Assembly (NCBI GenBank): GCA_937995275.1
Contig: CALKKN010000363.1
Location: 1 to 7,949, forward strand
Source of the DNA: an uncultured Lysobacterales bacterium
GTDB lineage: Bacteria; Pseudomonadota; Gammaproteobacteria; Xanthomonadales; SZUA-36
Direction of reading: 5' to 3'
Length of the DNA stretch: 7,949 nucleotides
Positions within the stretch are counted from its first letter, which is position 1. The number at the start of each line of letters is the position of its first letter. Below, in pieces: positions 1 to 5,452 of the stretch. The translations under genes were made by a program, and so were the position numbers. The notes under the pieces were generated by a model, which worked only from the letters and a program-made list of their open reading frames with translations, did not search any database and was not told the origin of the DNA.

Positions 1-41
1 AGGCGGCCGGATTTCTGGATGGCGACCCTCAGCCGGCTCAT
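1..41 (-). CDS. hisG: ATP phosphoribosyltransferase HisG, N-terminal fragment
   Basis: Only the first 13 codons are in the window; the gene continues past the left edge. The minus strand reads MSRLRVAIQKSGR, then a partial Leu codon. This matches the conserved HisG amino terminus (E. coli HisG has RLRIAMQKSGRL near its start). HisG joins ATP and phosphoribosyl pyrophosphate in the first committed step of histidine biosynthesis, in the cytoplasm. Its ATG at 41 overlaps the stop codon of the upstream TrpR-like gene in an ATGA arrangement (38-41), so the two are probably translationally coupled and co-transcribed. An AGGAGG-like ribosome-binding sequence lies just upstream, inside the end of the upstream gene. 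The fragment is short, but the motif is distinctive and the gene pairing supports it. Confidence 0.85.
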   Translation of the reverse strand, partial: MSRLRVAIQKSGR

Positions 42-352
42 GACGCCCTCCTGCCCAGTCGGTCGAGCACCGTTCGGTAGCCTCCGGCACCCAGTTCCAT
101 GGAACGTGCGACCCGCCCCACCGTCGTGACGCTCACTTCCGTCATTTCCCGGATGTCGCGGTAGGTGTAGCCCTGATCCAGCAATTGCGCGACCCGCCAG
201 CGGTCCACCATGGCCTCGATTTCCGCCGGGGTGCACAGGTCTTCGAGAAATTCCCGGACTTCCGTGGGCGATTGCAGGGACAGCAGAGCTTCGGAGAGGG
301 TTCGCGCCGCCGCCTTCATCTCGGTTTTCTGGGATTGATCGTGCCGTTTCAT
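38..352 (-). CDS. YerC/YecD family TrpR-related repressor, likely histidine-operon regulator
   Basis: This 104-residue protein is the usual length for TrpR-superfamily repressors. The central part, LCTPAEIEAMVDRWRVAQLL (residues 39-58), resembles the YerC family segment that precedes the DNA-binding unit. Residues 61-84, GYTYRDIREMTEVSVTTVGR and following, form the helix-turn-helix, and the tail (YRTVLDRL) also follows YerC. It resembles YerC more than enterobacterial TrpR. The gene overlaps hisG by four bases and has a TrpR-type palindromic operator immediately upstream. I infer that it represses its own operon in response to histidine, like the regulators called HisR. Response to tryptophan or another ligand cannot be excluded. 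The ribosome-binding site is weak. The ATG at 352 is chosen because the operator and promoter lie directly upstream of it. Confidence 0.9.
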   Translation of the reverse strand: MKRHDQSQKTEMKAAARTLSEALLSLQSPTEVREFLEDLCTPAEIEAMVDRWRVAQLLDQGYTYRDIREMTEVSVTTVGRVARSMELGAGGYRTVLDRLGRRAS

Positions 353-373
353 GATTCGCGGATTCCGTTTTAA

Positions 374-393
374 TGTACTAATGTGTTAGTACA
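374..393. promoter_or_regulatory. TrpR/HisR-type operator palindrome
   Basis: A perfect inverted repeat, TGTACTAA - TGTG - TTAGTACA, with 8-base arms and a 4-base centre. The arms resemble E. coli TrpR operators, which contain GTACT and AGTAC half-sites at the same spacing. It ends 21 bases upstream of the start codon of the adjacent TrpR-related gene and covers the predicted transcription start of that operon. The symmetry is read directly from the sequence. Its use as the operator for autoregulation and histidine control is inference from family and position. Confidence 0.8.
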
Positions 394-398
394 ATGGG

Positions 399-427
399 AT
401 GATACGCGATTGTGAGTCTTGCCGCAA
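399..427 (-). promoter_or_regulatory. Candidate sigma70 promoter of the repressor-hisG operon
   Basis: On the minus strand, TTGCGG (427-422) and TATCAT (404-399) are separated by 17 bases. The -10 box matches consensus at five of six positions and the -35 box at three of six. Transcription would start near 392, inside the palindrome at 374-393, so a bound repressor would block it. The geometry is convincing, but the -35 box is weak. Confidence 0.45.
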
Positions 428-601
428 CAGCGGGTATTCGGCGAAGGCGCAGATGACAGGGGTGCATGGTTTCACCGCAGAGGAAGAAGCGTTACCGGTG
501 CGCCGTCGCGGGTGAAAGAAGCGAAGCGAGACTCCCTCGTTTAAACCATTTCCCGGCCCGGCGCATCAAACTCACAGGAATTGCAATTGCGATGGGTTCA
601 C

Positions 602-605
602 GAGG
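602..605 (+). promoter_or_regulatory. Ribosome-binding site fixing the DUF4097 start
   Basis: GAGG lies eight bases before the ATG at 614. That spacing favours this ATG over the in-frame TTG at 581, and the ATG also places a signal peptide exactly at the amino terminus. Confidence 0.7.
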
Positions 606-613
606 ACACCTTT

Positions 614-1375
614 ATGAAACACAGTGTATGGATCGGAGTAGCCCTGATGGCGGCCTCCATGGCTTTGCCGGCTGACGTCAGGGAAACCGAGGAAATGACG
701 TTCAATGTCAGTCCCGGAGCGCGAATCAGCCTGGAGAACATCAACGGGGACATTACCGTCACCGGCGGTAGCGGCGGCCAGGTCACCGTGGTGGCGCACA
801 AGAAGGCCGACGATCAGGAATATCTCGATAATCTGGAGATCGTGGTCGATGCGGACGCGGATTACGTCCGGATCGAGACGCGTCACCCCAAGCGGGAAGG
901 CAGCTGGTTCAGCTGGGGCGGCGATGGAGGCGGCAGCGTTACGTACGAGTTGACGGTGCCCGACGAGGTCGAGCTGGATGCGATCGAAACGGTTAATGGC
1001 GATGTCACGATCCGCTCGGTCAATGGTCCCGTGAACGCTGGTACCGTGAACGGCGGGCTGGAGGTTTCCGGACTGGTCTCGGATGTCAGCCTGGAAACTG
1101 TAAACGGCGGCATCAACGCGACTTTCGATTCAATCGGCGCCGATCAGCGCGTGGAAGCGGACGCGGTGAACGGCAAGATCACTCTCAACCTTCCGTCCGA
1201 CACAAGCGCGCGCGTGACTGCCGAGACCGTGAACGGTAGCATCGATGCGGACGATTTCGGCCTGAAGGTCGAGAAAGGCTTCGTCGGCCGCGACTGCAGA
1301 GGCGAGATCGGCGGGGGTGACGCGCGCATCTCGCTGAACACCGTTAACGGTTCCATCCGGTTGAAGAAGAACTGA
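614..1375 (+). CDS. Exported DUF4097-type beta-repeat protein
   Basis: This 253-residue protein begins with a probable signal peptide (MKHSVWIGVALMAASMALPA, residues 1-20), so it is likely periplasmic or outer-surface. The rest is rich in beta-strand-forming residues and carries eight Asn-Gly turns in a repeated ETVNG-hydrophobic pattern: NING at 42-45, then VNG ending near residues 129, 138, 147, 165, 187, 208 and 246. This is typical of DUF4097/DUF4098 proteins, which are predicted to fold as a right-handed beta-helix-like stack or adhesin-like repeat. A Gly/Trp-rich loop (about 96-108) separates the first unit from the main repeat block. One cysteine is present, at residue 228. The family has no settled function; relatives often sit near cell-envelope stress or anti-sigma genes, which are not seen here. 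It stands alone between a divergent his operon and a terminator, so it is probably a single-gene transcript. Confidence 0.85.
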   Translation: MKHSVWIGVALMAASMALPADVRETEEMTFNVSPGARISLENINGDITVTGGSGGQVTVVAHKKADDQEYLDNLEIVVDADADYVRIETRHPKREGSWFSWGGDGGGSVTYELTVPDEVELDAIETVNGDVTIRSVNGPVNAGTVNGGLEVSGLVSDVSLETVNGGINATFDSIGADQRVEADAVNGKITLNLPSDTSARVTAETVNGSIDADDFGLKVEKGFVGRDCRGEIGGGDARISLNTVNGSIRLKKN

Positions 1376-1399
1376 CCCACGCATCTCCTCGACACTTCG

Positions 1400-1429
1400 G
1401 GCCCGGCCTTTTGTGCCGGGCCTTTTTTT
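1400..1429 (+). terminator. Rho-independent terminator after the DUF4097 gene
   Basis: A perfect 8-base-pair GC stem (GGCCCGGC at 1400-1407, GCCGGGCC at 1415-1422) with a 7-base loop is followed by seven T residues (1423-1429). It lies 24 bases after the stop codon of the DUF4097 gene and separates it from the hydroxyproline operon. Confidence 0.93.
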
Positions 1430-1485
1430 GGCCGGCGGCCCTCACCGCGAGCCAGGAGTCCCTTCACTTAATTTTTCTGACCGCC

Positions 1486-1495
1486 TGATATATCA
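1486..1495. promoter_or_regulatory. Short palindrome in the promoter region of the hydroxyproline operon
   Basis: TGATATATCA is a perfect 10-base palindrome in an AT-rich island (about 1465-1497), 32 bases before the chosen start of the first operon gene. The island is the only plausible promoter region between the terminator and the operon, and this element could be part of a -10 box or a half-site for the GntR regulator encoded in the operon. No good -35 box is seen. It does not fit the common FCD-family operator pattern (TNGTNNNACNA), so the role is uncertain. Confidence 0.3.
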
Positions 1496-1527
1496 TCATG
1501 CGGTCCAAGCCTCCCAGAATCGGAATC

Positions 1528-2427
1528 ATGTCTACTATTCAATGGCACGGCGTTTTCCCCGCCCTGACCACGAAGTTCACCGCCGCCGACGAAATCGACT
1601 GGGCCGCGATGGAAAAACATCTGGCTTTTCAGCTGGACGCCGGCGTGCACGGGTTGATCGTGCTGGGATCGCTGGGTGAGAACGGCGCGCTGTCAATGGA
1701 GGAAAAGCTCGAGACGGTGCGTTTCTTCGCGCGTGCCGAGCGCGGCGGCAGGCCCCTGCTGGCCGGCGTCGCCGAGTCTGCCACCCGGGATGCCAAGGCC
1801 TTTGTCCGGGCGGCGGAGGAAGCCGGGGTCGACGGATTTATGCTGTTGCCCCCGATGCGCTACGCCAGCGACCGGCGTGAAACCCTGACCTACCTGTACG
1901 ATGTCGCCGCGGCCACGGGCCGGCCGATCATGTTGTACAACAACCCGGTCGTCTACGGAACGGACCTGACCCCGGAGGACTTCGCCCGCCTGGCGGACAA
2001 CCCGCGTTTCGAAGCCATCAAAGAGGCGGCGGACGACACGCGGCGATTTCCGCAGATCAGGCGGCTGGTGGGCGACCGCTTCGCCCTGTTCTGCGGTGTC
2101 GACGACCTCGCGCTGGAGTGCTTCGCGCTGGGTGCGGTCGGCTGGGTCGCCGGACTGGTGGTGGCCTTTCCACGGGAGACCGTACGCCTCTGGGAGCTCT
2201 GCAGGGACGGCGAGTGGGAGGCTGCGCGCGAGCTTTACGAGTGGTTCCTGCCGCTGCTGCACCTCGACACCGGGCCGAAATTCGTGCAGCAGATCAAACT
2301 GATCGAGGCATTGATGGGCGTGGGCAGCGCCAAGGTGCGAGCGCCGCGCTTGCAGCTGGGGGAAGCCGACGCGTCGCAGGTCGAGAAGATCCTGGCTGCA
2401 GCGCTGGAACAGCGGCCGCAGGTATGA
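1528..2427 (+). CDS. DHDPS/NAL-family lyase, probable pyrroline-4-hydroxy-2-carboxylate deaminase
   Basis: This 299-residue cytoplasmic TIM-barrel protein belongs to the dihydrodipicolinate synthase/N-acetylneuraminate lyase family. Visible family features are the amino-terminal WHGVFPALTTKF, the substrate-carboxylate loop GSLGEN (residues 47-52), the catalytic tyrosine in LYNNP (Tyr137) and the Schiff-base lysine in EAIKEA (Lys165). The carboxyl-terminal YEWFLPLLHLD resembles the subgroup that works on hydroxyproline-derived substrates (HypD, LhpC). Beside an epimerase and a D-amino-acid dehydrogenase, it probably deaminates pyrroline-4-hydroxy-2-carboxylate to 2-oxoglutarate semialdehyde and ammonia. 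True dihydrodipicolinate synthase is less likely in this context. An in-frame ATG at 1498 would add ten residues (MRSKPPRIGI), but it has no ribosome-binding site, overlaps the probable promoter island and lies outside the conserved start, so 1528 is preferred. The stop overlaps the next start in an ATGA. Confidence 0.87.
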   Translation: MSTIQWHGVFPALTTKFTAADEIDWAAMEKHLAFQLDAGVHGLIVLGSLGENGALSMEEKLETVRFFARAERGGRPLLAGVAESATRDAKAFVRAAEEAGVDGFMLLPPMRYASDRRETLTYLYDVAAATGRPIMLYNNPVVYGTDLTPEDFARLADNPRFEAIKEAADDTRRFPQIRRLVGDRFALFCGVDDLALECFALGAVGWVAGLVVAFPRETVRLWELCRDGEWEAARELYEWFLPLLHLDTGPKFVQQIKLIEALMGVGSAKVRAPRLQLGEADASQVEKILAAALEQRPQV

Positions 2428-3083
2428 CCGTGACCGCCGGTTCCACCGCGTCTGCTCCAAGCCTGGCGGATCAGGCCTATCAGGACCTGGAGGACAAGCT
2501 GGTCAGGCTGGAACTGGCGCCGGGTGCGGTGGTTTCGGAAGGCCAGTTGATCCAGATTACCGGCCTTGGCCGGACACCCGTTCGCGAGGCGATGCAGCGG
2601 CTGGCGCAGCAGGAGCTGTTCCGGGTGATGCCGCGCAGGGGCCTGTTGGTCACGCCCGTGAGCCTGCCGGATATTCTTCACGTACTCGAGGCGCGCAAGC
2701 CGCTGGAGCGGGTCATCGTCTATCGGGCAGCGCTGAACGCCCGCGACGAGCAGCGCAGCGCCCTCGCGGCCATCGCCAGGGAGCTGGCCATTGCCCACGA
2801 CGATTTCGAGTACTTCATCCGCCTCGATATGGCCCTCGGGAAGCTGCTGGACGCCTGCTCGGGTAACGCCTACGCGAGCGCCTCGGCGGCGCCGCTGCGC
2901 AGCCACTGCCGTCGCTTCTGGTATTTTCACCGCCCGCGCATGCAGCTGTCCGATGCCATATCGGCGCAGTCGAAGATGGCCCGCCTGGTAGCCCGCCGCG
3001 ACACCGTGGGTGCGCAGAGGGCGTCTGACGGCGTCATCGCGGTGATCGAGCGGCTGGCAGCCAGCATCGACAGGTTCGGCTGA
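2424..3083 (+). CDS. GntR family regulator with FCD (FadR-type) domain
   Basis: This 219-residue cytoplasmic transcription factor has an amino-terminal winged helix (about residues 12-75; the pattern LAPGAVVSEGQLIQITGLGRTPVREAMQRL is typical GntR) and a helical FCD ligand-binding domain (about 85-215). It overlaps the preceding lyase gene by four bases, and its stop is one base from the next start, so it is the second gene of the operon. It probably controls hydroxyproline use in response to a pathway intermediate. The FCD domain is unusual: where most members have D-x-x-x-H, then H, then H as metal ligands, this protein shows DMALG in the first helix, Gln in SAQSKMARL and Gly in SDGVIAVI. 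The histidines thus seem to be lost, so it may bind its ligand without metal, as FadR does. The start is fixed by the ATGA overlap; longer versions would run through the upstream gene. Confidence 0.88.
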   Translation: MTVTAGSTASAPSLADQAYQDLEDKLVRLELAPGAVVSEGQLIQITGLGRTPVREAMQRLAQQELFRVMPRRGLLVTPVSLPDILHVLEARKPLERVIVYRAALNARDEQRSALAAIARELAIAHDDFEYFIRLDMALGKLLDACSGNAYASASAAPLRSHCRRFWYFHRPRMQLSDAISAQSKMARLVARRDTVGAQRASDGVIAVIERLAASIDRFG

Positions 3084-3084
3084 C

Positions 3085-4338
3085 GTGACGGGGACGGGCC
3101 CACGTCCGCGCTGCGTCGTCGTGGGGGCCGGCACCGTCGGATCGGCGTGCGCGTGGTATCTGCAGCGACGTGGCGCGCGGGTGACCCTGATCGATTCGGA
3201 GTTGCCGGGCCAATCGACCAGTTACGGCAACGCAGGCTGCATATCCAAGACCTCCGTGTTCCCATTTTCGGTCCCTGGCGTGATTCGCAAGGTGCCGTCG
3301 TGGCTGCTCGATCCCACGGGCCCGCTGCGCATTCGCTGGGCCCAGCTGCCACGCGTGGCGCCATGGCTCTATCGCTTTTGGCGGGCGGGCTCCGCACGGC
3401 GCGTGCGGCAGATCGTGGCCGCCCAGGCGTCGCTGATGGAACCGGTGCTGCGGGATTTCGATGACATTCTGCAGGGCACCGGCAGTGAATTCCTCAGGGA
3501 AGCCCGGGGAGCGATCCTGCTGTATGAAAGCGAGAAAGCCTTTGCGGCGGAGGCCTGGAAATTCCGCGAGCGCGAACGGCTGGGGCTGGAATGGCGGCGC
3601 CTGGCGCCGGAGGAACTCCGGAAGATGGAACCCGCAGTCCGGCTGAACGGCGGCGTCGCGCTGCATGAAACGCTCTGGCAGCACGTCACCGACCCCGCTG
3701 GCCTGACACGGCGTTTCGCCGACGATGCCGTCCAGCGCGGCGCGAAGTGGCTGCAGGACCGGGTCACGGGCGTCACGGCGCAGGCGTCAGGCGTGCGGGT
3801 ATCCACGCAGTCGGGCCGCTCGATCGGGGCCGAGCTTCTGGTGCTCGCCACCGGCGTGTGGTCGAATCGGTTGCTCGGACAGTTGGGTTACCGGGTGCCG
3901 CTGGCCGCCAAACGGGGTTACCACGTGATGTATGCCCAGCCGACCGTCGAGCTGAAGTATCCGGTTATGTCCGCAAGCCGCCATGTGCTGCTGATCCCGA
4001 TGCGCCACGGTCTGCGCGTGGCGGGAACGGCGGAGTTCGCAGCCATCGACGCGCCTCCTGACTATGCCCGTGCGCGGGCGCTCGTCGAAAGCGCCCGGCA
4101 CTTCATGCCTGAACTCGGGGGCACCGGTATCAGCCAGTGGATGGGGCAGCGGCCGATGACGCCGGATTCACTGCCGGTGCTGGGTGCGTTGCCCCGCCAC
4201 CCCAAGGTGCTGTGCGCTTTCGGCCACGGACACTACGGCTTGACCCAGGGGCCGACCACGGGCAGGATCATCAGCAGACTGGCCTTCGGCGAGGATCCGG
4301 TCATCGACCTGTCGCCTTTTGCCGTCACCCGATTTTGA
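3085..4338 (+). CDS. DadA-like FAD oxidoreductase, probable D-hydroxyproline dehydrogenase
   Basis: This 417-residue protein is of the usual DadA length. It starts with an FAD-binding Rossmann motif VVGAGTVGSACAWYL (residues 12-26) and an acidic end to strand 2 (TLID), followed by the DadA signature STSYGNAGCIS. Near the carboxyl end are MGQRPMTPDSLPVLG and GHGHYGLTQGPTTGRII, the conserved FAD-contact segments of this family. The likely reaction is oxidation of cis-4-hydroxy-D-proline to pyrroline-4-hydroxy-2-carboxylate, passing electrons to the respiratory chain at the inner membrane, as in single-subunit HypO-type enzymes. Oxidation of other D-amino acids is possible. There is no companion small subunit of the heterotrimeric LhpBEF type here. 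It starts with GTG, one base after the regulator's stop, so translation is coupled. The assignment to hydroxyproline relies on the neighbouring epimerase and deaminase. Confidence 0.85.
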   Translation: MTGTGPRPRCVVVGAGTVGSACAWYLQRRGARVTLIDSELPGQSTSYGNAGCISKTSVFPFSVPGVIRKVPSWLLDPTGPLRIRWAQLPRVAPWLYRFWRAGSARRVRQIVAAQASLMEPVLRDFDDILQGTGSEFLREARGAILLYESEKAFAAEAWKFRERERLGLEWRRLAPEELRKMEPAVRLNGGVALHETLWQHVTDPAGLTRRFADDAVQRGAKWLQDRVTGVTAQASGVRVSTQSGRSIGAELLVLATGVWSNRLLGQLGYRVPLAAKRGYHVMYAQPTVELKYPVMSASRHVLLIPMRHGLRVAGTAEFAAIDAPPDYARARALVESARHFMPELGGTGISQWMGQRPMTPDSLPVLGALPRHPKVLCAFGHGHYGLTQGPTTGRIISRLAFGEDPVIDLSPFAVTRF

Positions 4339-4348
4339 CCCAACGGCG

Positions 4349-5365
4349 ATGAACGCACCCGGCCCCGCAACATTTCATTGCATCGACGCACACACCTGCG
4401 GCAATCCCGTGCGGCTGGTTTACCGGGGCGGACCGGAACTGATAGGCGAGAGCATGCTGGACCGCCAGCAGCATTTCATTGCCGAATACGACTGGATCCG
4501 CACGTCGCTGATGTATGAGCCCCGGGGTCACGCGATGATGTCGGGCAGTATCCTGTACCCGACCGGCCGCGACGACTGCGACATCGGCGTGTTGTTCATC
4601 GAGACGTCGGGATGCTTGCCGATGTGCGGTCACGGCACCATCGGAACCGTGACCATCGCGGTCGAAAACCGCCTGGTGGAGCCGCGCCAGCCCGGCCGTC
4701 TGGACCTGGAGACCCCGGCCGGCCGGGTTTCAGTGACTTATCGGGAGAAGAACGGGAAGGTCGTTTCGGTGCGGCTGACCAACGTGCCGTCCTTCCTGCA
4801 TTCGCAGGGGCTCGAAGTCGGCTGCCCGGAACTCGGCGGCACGTTGACATTCGACGTGGCCTACGGCGGCAATTTTTACGCGATCATCGAACCCCAGGAG
4901 ATATTCGGCGACCTCGAGGACCTGACTGCAGCGGACATTGTCCGCCTCAGTGCCATCCTGCGCGAGCGGATCAATGCGCAGTGCCGTTTCGCCCACCCCG
5001 AAGACGATCGCCTTTCCCACATGCGGCACCTGATGTGGACCGGGCGGCCGACGCGCCCCGATTCGGATGCGCGCAATGCGGTGTTCTACGGCGATGCCGC
5101 CATTGATCGGTCGCCCTGCGGAACGGGAACCTCGGCCCGCATGGCGCAGCTCACGGCGCGCGGCGAACTTTCCGAAGGCGACCGGTTTGTCCACGAAAGC
5201 TACATCGGCAGCCAGTTCACCGGGCGTGTCGAAGGCCGGTGCGAGGTCGGGGACTATCCGGCAATCGTGCCCAGTGTCGAAGGCTGGGCCAGGGTTTACG
5301 GACACAACCTCATCACGGTCGATCCCGATGACGACCCCTTTTGGGCCGGTTTCACGGTCACGTGA
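4349..5365 (+). CDS. 4-hydroxyproline 2-epimerase (proline racemase family)
   Basis: This 338-residue cytoplasmic enzyme of the proline racemase family inverts C2 of trans-4-hydroxy-L-proline to give cis-4-hydroxy-D-proline, using two cysteines as acid and base. Both are present: Cys93 in MCGHGTIG and Cys257 in DRSPCGTGTS. Dehydratases for trans-3-hydroxy-L-proline replace the second cysteine with threonine, so that activity is unlikely. The amino-terminal FHCIDAHTCGNPVRLV and the late HESYIGSQFTGRVEG are also family signatures. The HGTIG version of the first motif and the adjacent deaminase favour 4-hydroxyproline over proline. It begins ten bases after the dehydrogenase stop. The ATG at 4349 sits just before the conserved region; an in-frame TTG at 4319, overlapping the dehydrogenase gene, would add ten residues with no match to the family. 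The ribosome-binding site is weak, which fits coupling to the upstream gene. Confidence 0.92.
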   Translation: MNAPGPATFHCIDAHTCGNPVRLVYRGGPELIGESMLDRQQHFIAEYDWIRTSLMYEPRGHAMMSGSILYPTGRDDCDIGVLFIETSGCLPMCGHGTIGTVTIAVENRLVEPRQPGRLDLETPAGRVSVTYREKNGKVVSVRLTNVPSFLHSQGLEVGCPELGGTLTFDVAYGGNFYAIIEPQEIFGDLEDLTAADIVRLSAILRERINAQCRFAHPEDDRLSHMRHLMWTGRPTRPDSDARNAVFYGDAAIDRSPCGTGTSARMAQLTARGELSEGDRFVHESYIGSQFTGRVEGRCEVGDYPAIVPSVEGWARVYGHNLITVDPDDDPFWAGFTVT

Positions 5366-5438
5366 CGAGGTTCCCCTGGCTTTGATCCGGACCCATTGGA
5401 CCCGCCCCGCCCCCCGTGGCGTACCGCCCCGCAGAATC

Positions 5439-5443
5439 AGGAG
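5439..5443 (+). promoter_or_regulatory. Ribosome-binding site fixing the DUF885 start
   Basis: AGGAG lies nine bases before the ATG at 5453, which begins a good signal peptide. This excludes the in-frame TTG at 5396. The 87-base gap before this gene (5366-5452) has no clear terminator or promoter, so read-through from the hydroxyproline operon is possible. Confidence 0.75.
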
Positions 5444-5452
5444 AATCGAATC

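Noticed and set aside
466..549. Distant inverted repeat (ATGGTTT at 466-472, AAACCAT at 543-549) as a riboswitch or RNA stem before the DUF4097 gene
   Set aside because: Seven bases over a 70-base gap is likely by chance, and the enclosed sequence does not match a riboswitch class I can recall. I see no supported element or promoter in 428-601.
1498..1527. Earlier ATG as the start of the DHDPS-family gene
   Set aside because: It lacks a ribosome-binding site, sits at the probable promoter, and adds residues outside the conserved amino terminus.
2235..3134. A 299-codon minus-strand open frame opposite the GntR regulator
   Set aside because: It is an antisense shadow spanning ends of three coupled genes, rich in Arg, Gln and Gly, with no recognisable domain.
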